This document shows positions 46,732 through 55,804 of a stretch of DNA of 64,000 nucleotides, in pieces. Position numbers and translations under genes: made by a program. Numbering within the stretch: position 1 is the first letter of the stretch; each line of letters begins with the position of its first letter. A model generated the notes under the pieces. That model saw only the letters and a program-made list of their open reading frames with translations. It had not been told where the DNA came from and ran no database searches. Origin of the DNA: Thermoplasmata archaeon (GTDB lineage Archaea; Thermoplasmatota; Thermoplasmata; Thermoplasmatales; GCA-001856825); contig JAJYUZ010000001.1 in assembly GCA_021792255.1 (NCBI GenBank), positions 310,001 to 374,000 of the forward strand, written 5' to 3'.

Positions 46732-47314
46732 AGTGGATGAGTTCCAGCACCCCAGGAACCGTAATTTCCCTTTCGTGAATTGAGAATTTCCTCAGACTTC
46801 CCATATTTGACACGAAATCACCATTAGGGAACCCACCAATTATGAGGTTGGACTGATCGGTGATGACGAGACCGGGATTTCCCCTTGGATGAAGGACTGC
46901 AGCGCTTCCAATAATTCCCTTGCTTTCTAGATAATCCATAAGACTCGTTCTCTTTTCACGCTCGATCAGTATTCTTTCCACACGCTCCACAAACTCTGGA
47001 TATCCGGCACCAAAATTTCCAAAGTCTGATTTTTCTATGATTGTGTTATTTTTTGTGTGGATGGCATACTCCAGATCGATAGAGTCGTTGAGTGGCGATT
47101 CTTCATTTATCCTGACGAACTCATAAGCGATGTCTGGAAAACCTATTCTGCGCACTTCATTTGGGAAGTGTCTCTTGATAGAATCCCTCATAAGATAATT
47201 ATCGAGAATCGCCGTCTCCTTACCCATTCTCTTCAGCAAATCCCTGACTTCTTTGTCATCACGCATCCGTTCCGGAACGAGCTCTAGTTCTGCATCTGCC
47301 AAAACGATGAACAT
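46712..47314 (-). CDS. nep1: 16S rRNA pseudouridine N1-methyltransferase Nep1 (Emg1)
   Basis: A 200-residue SPOUT-type protein. The start VLADAELELVP, then LDNYLMRDSIKRHFP, GFPDIAYEFVRINEESPLN and YAIHTKNNTII match the Nep1 family. GNFGAGYPEFVERVERIL and the knot region PGLVITDQSNLIIGGFPNGDF follow. It methylates N1 of a pseudouridine in helix 35 of 16S rRNA and helps small-subunit assembly. Its start overlaps the upstream small gene by one base. Confidence 0.85.
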   Translation of the reverse strand: MFIVLADAELELVPERMRDDKEVRDLLKRMGKETAILDNYLMRDSIKRHFPNEVRRIGFPDIAYEFVRINEESPLNDSIDLEYAIHTKNNTIIEKSDFGNFGAGYPEFVERVERILIEREKRTSLMDYLESKGIIGSAAVLHPRGNPGLVITDQSNLIIGGFPNGDFVSNMGSLRKFSIHEREITVPGVLELIHFRLFQP

Positions 47315-47601
47315 TATCCAAAAATAGAACCAAAGCTATCGTTTACGCTCTGTCTTTCCTTCTCGATCAACTCTTCCACTTTCTTTGCCTTTTCCTTATC
47401 TATCTTCTCCGATATCTTGTTCAGCTCCTCTCTTGCGACTTTCAGTCGCTCTTCTAACCCTTCTAGTATGAGGTACTGGAAACCCTCCTCTCCAAACATT
47501 GAAGAGTCTTTAATTGTGATTGAAAGCCTGAATACTTGGTCCATGGCCAGAATCTTTTCCATATCGGCTTTCTTAGCTAGTGGAATCTTGTAAACGTCCA
47601 T
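47314..47601 (-). CDS. Small coiled-coil protein coupled to nep1
   Basis: A 95-residue soluble protein. The first 45 residues could form strands (VFRLSITIKDSSMFGEEGFQYLILEG). Then a highly charged helix follows (ERLKVAREELNKISEKIDKEKAKKVEELIEKERQ) with heptad character. Family not recognised. One-base overlap with nep1 suggests coupled translation and perhaps a ribosome-related role. Confidence 0.7.
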   Translation of the reverse strand: MDVYKIPLAKKADMEKILAMDQVFRLSITIKDSSMFGEEGFQYLILEGLEERLKVAREELNKISEKIDKEKAKKVEELIEKERQSVNDSFGSIFG

Positions 47602-47624
47602 ACTACCTCAGGAGTAATCCCTAA

Positions 47625-49100
47625 TTATCCTTTTTCCAGCCGTTTCACCCAGTTCTTTCTAGACAGGACTATTAAGGAAATCGTCACCGCGACCAGCGCA
47701 GTTAGAGAAATTACCAGGGCTATAAGGGGGTTTTGACTTGTGCCCCTCTGGTAGGGGACAATTGATAGAGACAGGGACTGAGTACCATTCCCGCTGGTCC
47801 CAAACGAGATTATAGTTTCGTTGGCGGTACGGGTGACAGTATAGTTAGTGTCCTTCTCTACCACTCCATTGAGTGAGAACTTAGAAACTGTAAAGTTTCC
47901 CTGAATTACAACGACGATTTTTTGGGTCCCATTCTGGGTGAACTGAAACATCAAGTTCCCGTGATCGAACGAAAGGTTCTGGTATGTGACGTTCGGAGAA
48001 AATGGAATGAAGTACGCCTGGTTATCGATAAATATCTCGGTCGAAGCGTTTCCAAGCACATTATTGCTCTGACTTGGTCCACTGGTCGTCTGGACCGAAG
48101 GCAAGAACCTGACCACCACGAAACTGATTGGAGAATTCACGACTAGGGTGGAGTTATTGAGTGAGGCTCCGCCATAGACGTCCACATATCCGAGAATTCT
48201 GAACCCATTTTGAATTTTGAATATGTGTTCTTCACTCATTGAAATTGGCCAGTGGGACGATGGATCCTCACTCGAGCCCCCGTTTCCGGATTGGCCGTCT
48301 TCCCTGTATCCGAAATGGAAGCCTTCTGCCAGTTTGATATCGATTGAAGTGTTAAACCCGTCGAGATAGATCAACGGGAAAAGACCATCCGAGACGAACA
48401 TTCCCACATTTCCTTTGGTTGTCAGGCTCTGCGTGTTGAAAGAAAGGGAGGCGCTGCCTGAGCTAGAGATCTTCGATATGACTGACACCGCAGATTGTCT
48501 GTTTATGAGCGAATAATTATTGATCTGACCGGCGGAATAGTAAAAACTCGAATAATTTCCATAATAATTATCTCCACTTGATTGGAAACTGTTCTCGATA
48601 TAGTTGTAGTCTGATAATGGGCAGTTTATGTACGAAATTGACAGTTCGCCCATATTAGCAGAACTATTGATCACTATGAGATTTCCTGATTCAGAAATTT
48701 GACCATTTGTGACTAACATTCCGAGATAATTTGTTTGATAAAAATACACATATTCCATTTGGGAGAATGCATAATCGAAAGCGCCTATTCCGGAGTACGA
48801 TAGCGCGGGTACAATGGTGACCGTTCCGGTCCCCTGCCAGAAGAGAGGCATCATTTTGTCTTCACTAACGTAAGGCATATCCATAGAAAGGGAGAATCCA
48901 GAAACGTTGAAGTAGTTGAATACCTCAATGGTCTGACTGTTTACTTGTACGGAAAAATCTGAAATACCATTGGATGTCGTGTTGAAAGTATCGTATGCGC
49001 TTGCTGTACCATCAACGGAACCGCTGGCCTGTACTACACCAGTCAAGCCCGATAACAGCATCAGTGAGATGAGAAATACGACGGCAAACAGGTATTTCAT
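47625..49100 (-). CDS. Surface glycoprotein-like protein with signal peptide and C-terminal anchor
   Basis: A 491-residue protein. It has an N-terminal signal (YLFAVVFLISLMLLSGLTGVVQAS), a long Ser/Asn/Tyr/Gly-rich outer region with many N-x-S/T sites, and a C-terminal anchor (PLIALVISLTALVAVTISLIVL). The anchor is followed by a basic tail (SRKNWVKRLEKG). This is type I topology. No enzyme motif is seen. It lies 23 bases upstream of the small coiled-coil gene on the same strand. Function unknown. Confidence 0.75.
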   Translation of the reverse strand: MKYLFAVVFLISLMLLSGLTGVVQASGSVDGTASAYDTFNTTSNGISDFSVQVNSQTIEVFNYFNVSGFSLSMDMPYVSEDKMMPLFWQGTGTVTIVPALSYSGIGAFDYAFSQMEYVYFYQTNYLGMLVTNGQISESGNLIVINSSANMGELSISYINCPLSDYNYIENSFQSSGDNYYGNYSSFYYSAGQINNYSLINRQSAVSVISKISSSGSASLSFNTQSLTTKGNVGMFVSDGLFPLIYLDGFNTSIDIKLAEGFHFGYREDGQSGNGGSSEDPSSHWPISMSEEHIFKIQNGFRILGYVDVYGGASLNNSTLVVNSPISFVVVRFLPSVQTTSGPSQSNNVLGNASTEIFIDNQAYFIPFSPNVTYQNLSFDHGNLMFQFTQNGTQKIVVVIQGNFTVSKFSLNGVVEKDTNYTVTRTANETIISFGTSGNGTQSLSLSIVPYQRGTSQNPLIALVISLTALVAVTISLIVLSRKNWVKRLEKG

Positions 49101-49203
49101 TTATTTTGTAGTATAAGTCTATATTAAAGGAATTTGATACAAATTTCGAAATCGATTAAGAAGAGTTATTATTTGTTGCTCAAATTAAGGAGAAGGTGAG
49201 ATT

Positions 49204-50064
49204 GTGCCTGGAACTATCAAGGTTAATGAACCAACCCCTAAATCCCCAGTAGATTTTAAACTCAGTACCGAAGATGAGAGTGTCAAAAATATAGGTAATG
49301 TAATAGTTGTAATGAGCGGGAAAGGAGGCGTGGGTAAATCAACTGTTTCGGCAAATCTAGCAGTTGAATTGTCGACGAGAGGTTATCAAGTAGGTCTGGT
49401 AGACGCAGACATGCACGGACCTGATATACCACAGATGCTGGGACTGGTAGATGACAAACCAGTAATGGATGAAAACAAGAAGATAATTCCAGTCAGTTAC
49501 AGCAACAATTTGAAAGTGATTTCGATAGAATACTTCCTGCCGTCGAGGGATACTCCGGTGATCTGGAGAGGAGCACTTAAGCACAAGATGATTCAACAAT
49601 TCGTAAAGGACATGGCCTGGGGAAAACTCGACTTTCTGATTTTCGACCTTCCTCCAGGAACGGGAGATGAACCCCTGTCAATTGTCCAGATAATTCCAAA
49701 GATAACGGGATTTGTGATTGTTGGAACACCACAAGAAGTGGCGATGATTGACGTCAAGAAAGCTATCAATTTCGCCAAACAACTTAACACGCCGGTGATT
49801 GGTCTAATAGAAAACATGAGTGGATTTATTTGCCCTCACTGTGGAAAAACCACGTACATTTTTAAAGAGGGGACCGGAGAGAAAGTCTCTAAGGAGTTCG
49901 GAATAAACTTCCTCGGCTCAATACCCCTGGAAGCGTCCGTAGTGGAAGACGGGGACGACGGAACTCCGATGATACTTTCGCACCCCGAAAGCGACAGTTC
50001 AAAGAGCTTCAAGACCGTTGTCGATAACGTTCTGAAGTACGCCGGAATCCCCAAGAAACTTTAA
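49204..50064 (+). CDS. Mrp/NBP35-family ATPase (Fe-S cluster carrier)
   Basis: A 286-residue deviant Walker A ATPase: MSGKGGVGKSTVSANLAVEL, DADMHGPDIPQMLG and FDLPPGTGDEPLS. The CPHCGK pair near residue 204 binds the bridging 4Fe-4S cluster at the dimer interface. It delivers Fe-S clusters to apoproteins in the cytosol. The start is GTG 49204, preceded by aaggagaaggtgag, a possible Shine-Dalgarno. Alone on its transcript. Confidence 0.93.
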   Translation: MPGTIKVNEPTPKSPVDFKLSTEDESVKNIGNVIVVMSGKGGVGKSTVSANLAVELSTRGYQVGLVDADMHGPDIPQMLGLVDDKPVMDENKKIIPVSYSNNLKVISIEYFLPSRDTPVIWRGALKHKMIQQFVKDMAWGKLDFLIFDLPPGTGDEPLSIVQIIPKITGFVIVGTPQEVAMIDVKKAINFAKQLNTPVIGLIENMSGFICPHCGKTTYIFKEGTGEKVSKEFGINFLGSIPLEASVVEDGDDGTPMILSHPESDSSKSFKTVVDNVLKYAGIPKKL

Positions 50065-50101
50065 CAGGCATAGTCCCATAAAATAAACAAGAAGGCTCCA
50101 G

Positions 50102-51022
50102 ATGAAAATTAGGACGGAGAGTCTTTCAAAGACTTACGACAAGAAAAACCAAGCACTAAGAGAGCTGTCTTTGGATCTAAATCTTAACGGGATATTCTCG
50201 ATCATAGGTAGGAATGGTGCTGGAAAGACTACACTCATTAGGATATTATCAACTGAGCTGATGCCCACCTCTGGTAAGGGGTTCATAAACGATTTGGACG
50301 TAGTAGAAAAGGCAGAGGTCGTGAGACAGGAAATTGCAATAGTCCCGCAGGAGGCACGTCCACTACCATGGCTAACGCCGTTACAAACCGTAAGTTCGTA
50401 CCTAATGTGGAGGGGGTATTCGTACAGAGAAGCCAAAGAAAAAGGGAAAGAGGCCCTGCGGGAGCTTGGATTGGAAGGAAAGGAAGGAGAAAAGAGCAGG
50501 AAACTCTCCGGCGGACAGAAAAGGAAACTGATGGTAGCGACCGTAATCTCGAGCGAAGCTCCAGTTGTATTCCTTGACGAACCGACGACCGGACTCGACT
50601 ATCTGTCGAGGAAAGAACTCTGGCAGCTGCTATCTAAGATGAAGAAAGATAGGTCGATCATACTGACAACCCACTACCTAGAGGAGGCGGAGATATTGGG
50701 TGACCAAATAATGATACTGGATCAAGGTAAACTCGTCGATATCGGAGGCATAGATCATCTCAGATCGAAAGTTAAATTGCCTTACGTGCTCAAGGTACAT
50801 TCTGGAAATTTTAAGATAGAGGATGATGAAGTTCAAGTTCAACCTGTGTCTGAGAAAGAAACGTTCGTTTATGGCTCCGCTTCAAAGATCTATGGGCTCG
50901 TTCCGTATTTGTTGACAAACAAGATGAAATTCACGGTTGAAGAGGCCTCTCTAAGTGATATATTTGAACAATACCTTGGCAACGAGGAGGAGGGTGGAAA
51001 CGATGAAAAGGAGGATTGGTAG
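50102..51022 (+). CDS. ABC-2 type exporter, ATP-binding protein
   Basis: A 306-residue ATPase with Walker A GRNGAGKTT, signature LSGGQKRKLM, Walker B VVFLDEPTTGLD and H-loop TTHY. The last 80 residues form the regulatory extension of exporter ATPases. The next gene starts 20 bases before its stop. The PadR gene downstream suggests a drug- or lipid-responsive exporter. Confidence 0.92.
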   Translation: MKIRTESLSKTYDKKNQALRELSLDLNLNGIFSIIGRNGAGKTTLIRILSTELMPTSGKGFINDLDVVEKAEVVRQEIAIVPQEARPLPWLTPLQTVSSYLMWRGYSYREAKEKGKEALRELGLEGKEGEKSRKLSGGQKRKLMVATVISSEAPVVFLDEPTTGLDYLSRKELWQLLSKMKKDRSIILTTHYLEEAEILGDQIMILDQGKLVDIGGIDHLRSKVKLPYVLKVHSGNFKIEDDEVQVQPVSEKETFVYGSASKIYGLVPYLLTNKMKFTVEEASLSDIFEQYLGNEEEGGNDEKEDW

Positions 51023-51746
51023 CCAGATAATGGCTTCCATCTTGGTGAATTCAATTTATGCTATGATAAATTATCCCGTAATTCTGATCAACACACTCCT
51101 TGCGCCCCTTGCTATACTCGCAGTAGTGACATTCGCAAGCAGAGGTACATTGCTTCCCGTCGCTGCTGTCGGTGCATTAATAATGAACATGGTTTCGAGC
51201 GGTACTTCCCTGCAGCAAGACCTATCGCACCTTAAGAACGATATGAGGCTGCAGGACATGATCGTCAGTTCCCCTACAAGTTCACTTGTCTATGTCGTTG
51301 GCATGGCGATATCTGAGATCGTATATTCCATACCCACACTTGCATTCCTCATAATTTTGAACGTCTTGTTTGTAAAGACCACCGCACTCGGCGCATTTAT
51401 TATTTTCTTAGATATGGCGACTATATTCACATTCTCCATATCCCTTGGATTTTTTCTCTCGACCTTCACTTCTGACATCATACAGTCCTGGGGATTTTCG
51501 GGCATACTTTCACCGCTGCTGACGACCATACCTCCGGTGTACTATCCAATTAGCTACATCCCATTACCATATAGGTACCTTGCATATCTCTCCCCCACGA
51601 CTTATGCATCCGAGATTGCCCAGAGCCAAACGGGATTCTATAGCCCTGGTGCCATTGGTTTTGCGGTTTCGTGGATTGTGCTTCTGTCTGTCACAATCGT
51701 GCTGACCTATCTCGCACTGAAGAGATCGAGATGGAGGGAAAATTAG
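51003..51746 (+). CDS. ABC-2 type exporter, permease
   Basis: About 247 residues with six helices. The track start at 50955 lies inside the ATPase gene; ATG 51003 (MKRRIGSQIM) is the natural start with a gaggaggagggtgg sequence just upstream. The ABC-2 stretch GFSGILSPLLTTIPPVYYPI is clear. It forms an exporter with the preceding ATPase. Confidence 0.88.
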   Translation: MKRRIGSQIMASILVNSIYAMINYPVILINTLLAPLAILAVVTFASRGTLLPVAAVGALIMNMVSSGTSLQQDLSHLKNDMRLQDMIVSSPTSSLVYVVGMAISEIVYSIPTLAFLIILNVLFVKTTALGAFIIFLDMATIFTFSISLGFFLSTFTSDIIQSWGFSGILSPLLTTIPPVYYPISYIPLPYRYLAYLSPTTYASEIAQSQTGFYSPGAIGFAVSWIVLLSVTIVLTYLALKRSRWREN

Positions 51747-51809
51747 TCTGAAGCAACCAGAAAATGCATTCAAGCTTAAATAGCAATGATAATTTAGATT
51801 CTCATATCA

Positions 51810-52163
51810 ATGAAGGAAGATAAAAGAGGTAGGACGTTCAAGGGAATTATTTCGTTAATAATTCTAAAGTCCCTATGGAACGCACCTGGCTATGGATATC
51901 AACTAGAGAGGGAAGTCAACAAGGGTCTAAACCAGAAATTGAGCAATGGAGAGATTTATTCCATTCTAAGGAACATGGAGATCCGTGGGTTAATAAAGAA
52001 CAGAAATGACTCCCAGCCTGGAAGGAACAGGAAGTACTATGAAATAAGCGGCGATGGAAAAAAGTACCTGTTGAATCAGGCGCTGAACATGGACCTAGCC
52101 ATAAATACGATGCAGGAAATTATCAAATTTGTCCATTCTGTCTCTGAAAAGGAAAAGTACTGA
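51810..52163 (+). CDS. PadR-family transcriptional regulator
   Basis: A 117-residue winged-helix protein. LIILKSLWNAPGYGYQLEREVNKGLNQKLSNGEIYSILRNMEIRGLI is the PadR core, followed by GRNRKYYEISGDGKKYL (wing). A C-terminal helix would dimerise. It probably represses the ABC-2 genes just upstream. ATG 51810 follows a TATA-like tttagatt by about 18 bases. Confidence 0.9.
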   Translation: MKEDKRGRTFKGIISLIILKSLWNAPGYGYQLEREVNKGLNQKLSNGEIYSILRNMEIRGLIKNRNDSQPGRNRKYYEISGDGKKYLLNQALNMDLAINTMQEIIKFVHSVSEKEKY

Positions 52164-52363
52164 CAGCTTGATCAGATATTCGAGTGGATTGGCCAGTTCG
52201 ACCGAAAGGATCCCAGACGACTCCCACATCTTTTGTCCAAAGAACAATATGTGAATTACCTATCAACGGAGGGAAGACAGAGAAACCCAGTCTTGAACTC
52301 AGAATTTTGTCACTTTAGCTCAGACTCCTAACATTATTTATAAAAGCAGTGAATTCTTAACAC

Positions 52364-53278
52364 GTGAATCAGACAATCCTGTTTTATGGAGATGAGGAGA
52401 TTCTGAAGAGTCTCTCTAAGAGGGGCTCAGAAACCGATATAAGATATTACAACACCAGGATTTCGGGAAACGAAATGACTTTCCTCTACCCCTTCAAATT
52501 CCCCGAGAGGATCCAAACGCTCTTGAACGCTGCATCGGTATCCAACAAGGCAATTTTGGCTGTTAACGAACTTGATAAGAGCGTAGGAGAGTTTTTGCTA
52601 ACGCTGGATTACCACCAGATTAGGAATTTGGGTGTAATATCTGATCCCAATTTAACCGAACAAATTCAGAAGATTGCCACAGGCATGGGAATAAAGGTAC
52701 ACGCGCTTAACCCGAAGTACGAAGACATTGAAAAATTTTCACAGGTACCGCTGGAGGACCCAAAAGCTGAAAACTTGGTGGTACTGGATCAGAGCTTTCA
52801 AGTCAAAGGTGTAGGTACGGTTAGTCTCGGATTCGTGCTTGGCGGTGAGATAAAGAAACACATGGTATTGAAAGCTTATCCATCAGGTAAATCTGTCGAC
52901 ATAAAGAGCATACAAATTATGGATGTGGACATGGAAACTGCAACCCCTTTTTCTAGAGTAGGACTGGCATATAGGAACGCTGAAGTCGATGATGTTCCAA
53001 AAGGTACTTTGCTCTATTCCAGAGAGGGAATAGAATTTACTGATAGCATAACACTTGAAGTCAGGACTAATCCGACCGTTAAGGTGGTTCCTTCGGTAGG
53101 AGACAAGATACAAATTAACTTCCTTTTCAACAACATTAATGCGGAAATCTCTGACATCTCGGAGGGGCGATACCTAATTGATGCGGACAAGAAAGTCCCA
53201 ATTATGGACTCAATCTTCTCAATATCCTCTCTCAACTCTAGCCCAAGGGTGGTAGGAGCTGGGAAACCTGGAAATTGA
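52364..53278 (+). CDS. EF-Tu/SelB-like protein lacking GTPase motifs
   Basis: A 304-residue protein. Residues about 150-230 match EF-Tu domain 2 (FQVKGVGTVSLGFVLGGEIKKH, ...KSIQIMDVDMETATPFSRVGLA, DDVPKGTLL). A domain 3-like barrel follows. The first 130 residues occupy the place of the G domain but have no Walker A (GxxxxGK[ST]), no DxxG and no NKxD. So it is an elongation-factor paralogue that cannot bind GTP in the usual way. Similar SelB-like paralogues are known in archaea; the role is unclear. The GTG 52364 start lies about 25 bases after a tttataaaa box. The 3' end overlaps the Pcc1-like frame. Confidence 0.75.
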   Translation: MNQTILFYGDEEILKSLSKRGSETDIRYYNTRISGNEMTFLYPFKFPERIQTLLNAASVSNKAILAVNELDKSVGEFLLTLDYHQIRNLGVISDPNLTEQIQKIATGMGIKVHALNPKYEDIEKFSQVPLEDPKAENLVVLDQSFQVKGVGTVSLGFVLGGEIKKHMVLKAYPSGKSVDIKSIQIMDVDMETATPFSRVGLAYRNAEVDDVPKGTLLYSREGIEFTDSITLEVRTNPTVKVVPSVGDKIQINFLFNNINAEISDISEGRYLIDADKKVPIMDSIFSISSLNSSPRVVGAGKPGN

Positions 53279-53495
53279 AACCAAACTGAAGGTTAAAGGA
53301 AAAGAAGCAGAAATCATCATTCGAGCGGTACTTGAGGATCACAAGAAGTATATGAATTGCAGGAAGACAAAGGAGGGATACCTCTGCACCATTAGGGGTC
53401 AAACCAATGATGTCCGGAAGACGCTCAATGAATTTCTAGAATCCATCTTATACCTGGAGAGAGTGTCAGAAAGCCTCGAAGCCCGAGTGGGGTAG
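53268..53495 (+). CDS. Pcc1-like KEOPS subunit, non-AUG start, 3' end inside tRNA gene
   Basis: This frame is not in the ORF track. It reads EIETKLKVKGKEAEIIIRAV, then LCTIRGQTNDVRKTLNEFLES, fitting the compact Pcc1 fold with its R-x2-L/x-N near the end. Pcc1 is the dimerisation subunit of KEOPS, which makes t6A in tRNA. No ATG, GTG or TTG is available early. CTG 53268 (after GGAG) or ATT 53274 would have to serve, and a TAG at 53253 closes the frame upstream. It overlaps the end of the EF-Tu-like gene by 11 bases. Its stop TAG (53493-53495) lies in the D-arm of tRNA-Arg. Confidence 0.55.
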   Translation: MEIETKLKVKGKEAEIIIRAVLEDHKKYMNCRKTKEGYLCTIRGQTNDVRKTLNEFLESILYLERVSESLEARVG

Positions 53496-53555
53496 TTTGG
53501 ATTATCCTAGAGGCCTGCGGAGCCTCAGACCTGGGTTCGAATCCCAGCTCGGGCG
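53481..53555 (+). tRNA. tRNA-Arg (anticodon GCG)
   Basis: The acceptor stem is GCCCGAG/CTCGGGC. The anticodon stem GAGGC/GCCTC encloses CTGCGGA with anticodon GCG (reads CGC/CGU). The T-arm is CTGGG-TTCGAAT-CCCAG, with discriminator G. Its first 15 bases coincide with the end of the Pcc1-like frame. Confidence 0.95.
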
Positions 53556-53619
53556 TCTTTCTAGAGCGGTCTGACGGGTCGGTTTACGACAAAAACTAAA
53601 ATACAATTTACAGATAGCA

Positions 53620-54636
53620 TTGAGCAAGATGTCTTTGAGTACAGGGCACGATAAGGTCGCGACAAGATTTTCCTTTTCTGGAAGACTTAAAAGAAATGCT
53701 TCTTTCAAGGTCGGAGTTGTCATAATTGGAATCTATCTGGTCATTTCTTTGTTAGACGTCGCTTACCCGAAATACATTAACGTGAGCAATGCATTTAATT
53801 TGTTTGCCTTTACTAACCCTGGACTTAAATCCGTTGTGCTGACACAACCATCTCCCCCAACACTCAACCATGGCTGGATGTACATATTTGGAACCACAGC
53901 TTATGAGATTCCCATACTTCCCGCTATCCTTGCGTCGATACCGATCGACCTCGGGTATGCTGTACTGATAGCTGGAGTGAGCGCGGTCATAGGCACGCTG
54001 ATCGGAGTAACTGGCGCATTCTTTTCAAGGGAATCAGAATGGCTGATATCGGTCATTTCAAACGCATTTATCAGTTTTCCACTCATCATCTCAGTCGTGA
54101 TTTTCGGCTTTTTGTTTCACTTCACAATACTCTCAATTTTTGCAGGAATAGTAGTGGTACTGTGGGCATATTATGCTCAAATAACTCGGATGCTCACGCT
54201 CAATGTGAAGGCGAAGCAATTTATCGAGGCAGCACGGGCCTCAGGAGCGTCTGACTTGCGCATAGTCTACTCGCACATCGTTCCGAACATAACTACGCCA
54301 ATTCTCATAAGGCTCTCTCTCGACATGGCTACTGTGGTCTTGATCTTCTCGGCTGCAAACTTCATGTTCTGGGCGCAGTTTTTGCCTCTCGCAACGATAC
54401 CAGAACTGGGCAGCCTCATCAATGGATTCCCAGAATTTGGATATCAATTTGGGTATCCAATAGGAGGACCAGTAATGGGGGGGGGCCATTACATTCCTGC
54501 CACTGCTGCCGTATTTCTATATCTGGGATACTGGTGGACCGTCTTGTTTCCCATCTTGTTCTTGTTGGTCCTAGTCATAGGTCTAATAGCACTTTCGGAT
54601 GGCCTTAGAAAAGCTATGGATCCAAGAACCACATAG
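53620..54636 (+). CDS. Peptide/nickel-type ABC permease (DppC-like)
   Basis: A 338-residue inner-membrane permease. The EAA loop reads EAARASGASDLRIVYSHIVPN, placing it in the DppC/OppC group, with about six helices. It would pair with a DppB-like subunit to import peptides. The only candidate, next door, is on the opposite strand. Start is TTG 53620 or ATG 53629; an atacaattta box about 25 bases upstream favours the ATG. No ATPase or binding protein gene is in the window. Confidence 0.88.
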   Translation: MSKMSLSTGHDKVATRFSFSGRLKRNASFKVGVVIIGIYLVISLLDVAYPKYINVSNAFNLFAFTNPGLKSVVLTQPSPPTLNHGWMYIFGTTAYEIPILPAILASIPIDLGYAVLIAGVSAVIGTLIGVTGAFFSRESEWLISVISNAFISFPLIISVVIFGFLFHFTILSIFAGIVVVLWAYYAQITRMLTLNVKAKQFIEAARASGASDLRIVYSHIVPNITTPILIRLSLDMATVVLIFSAANFMFWAQFLPLATIPELGSLINGFPEFGYQFGYPIGGPVMGGGHYIPATAAVFLYLGYWWTVLFPILFLLVLVIGLIALSDGLRKAMDPRTT

Positions 54637-54663
54637 TGCGATGCTGTATATCCCAGAACAATG

Positions 54664-55737
54664 TCAAGTCCGTACGAGCGGATTCTTCGCATAATGGATT
54701 GTGTCTATTGTGATTGCACCGAAGATCAAGATTAGCCCAAGGAGAAATATTGTGACTGCCGTTGGGTAGTACTGACCGTGAGCCATGGTCGTGATGAGAA
54801 ACAGTCCTATCCCAGGATAATCGAACACGTACTCCATCATGACTATGTTGCTGAGTAGAAAGGCTACCATGATGGTCGCAGAAGCCATCACAGGCATTAC
54901 AGCGTTGGGCCTGACGTGCTTTATTTCGATTTGTCTCTCTGGTACGCCGCGACTTCTCGCGCTCCTCACATATTCCGTGCCCATGTTGTCGGTGTAACCG
55001 GCTTCCAAGAGGGAAGTGACGATCGCGGTAATACCAATTACTAACGTTGTGACTGGAAGTACGAGGTGCATAAATGCATTGGCTGCAAGGGTATAATCGC
55101 CGTGTATAAGAGAATCGAACAGGAGCATGTGCGTAGGGCTGGATATCAGCACTCCATTACTCTCCAACCATGCTGGTTTTGGTACTCCTGACGGAAGTGC
55201 GATCGGATTAAACGCGCCAGTAATAGGAAAGACCGCAAGCGGGTTTCCGCTTATCACTCCCTTTCCCAACAGAACCTGGAGAAGCAGACCTACCACGTAA
55301 GCGGGAGTTAGGTAGCCTACGATGACTGCTGACCTTCCGAACTTTGCGAGTCTGTAAGTATGATGTGTGCCGAGGTACCTTCCCAACGGGAACGAGATTA
55401 TCAATGCAATCGGAGCTGCGATGATCACTACTTCAAGAGTAGAAAAGAGATAAATGTCTATAAGCATCGTAAGTGGGCCGCTGTAAGTAGCTTCGGTTCC
55501 TGCTGTGAGATAGCCCCAGTGTCCAATCAAGATATCTACTACGAATATTCCGAAAGCAGTTAGATAAGAAGTAATTGAGTCCGAAAAGGCTGGAAAACCT
55601 GACGAAATAGGACTACCATTTCCTATAAACGAAAACACTACAAATATGAAATAGAGGATGATCAAGATTGTCGGTGGAACCGATGCAAGTCTTTTGAGAA
55701 AGTACGACCACATGCTCATCTTAGACTGTACGACCAA
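54664..55737 (-). CDS. Peptide/nickel-type ABC permease (DppB-like)
   Basis: A 357-residue permease with the DppB N-terminus (YFLKRLASVPPTILIILYFI). Its EAA loop reads YVRSARSRGVPERQIEIKHVRPNAVMPV. It faces the DppC-like gene, with 27 bases between the two stops. Splitting of the permease pair onto opposite strands is unusual for this family. Confidence 0.88.
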   Translation of the reverse strand: MVVQSKMSMWSYFLKRLASVPPTILIILYFIFVVFSFIGNGSPISSGFPAFSDSITSYLTAFGIFVVDILIGHWGYLTAGTEATYSGPLTMLIDIYLFSTLEVVIIAAPIALIISFPLGRYLGTHHTYRLAKFGRSAVIVGYLTPAYVVGLLLQVLLGKGVISGNPLAVFPITGAFNPIALPSGVPKPAWLESNGVLISSPTHMLLFDSLIHGDYTLAANAFMHLVLPVTTLVIGITAIVTSLLEAGYTDNMGTEYVRSARSRGVPERQIEIKHVRPNAVMPVMASATIMVAFLLSNIVMMEYVFDYPGIGLFLITTMAHGQYYPTAVTIFLLGLILIFGAITIDTIHYAKNPLVRT

Positions 55738-55804
55738 GGTAGAATCGCATAAAGATTTTTTGCCCAGGCAGAAGCAGTACAGACATTGTCATTTCCATGA
55801 TGAC

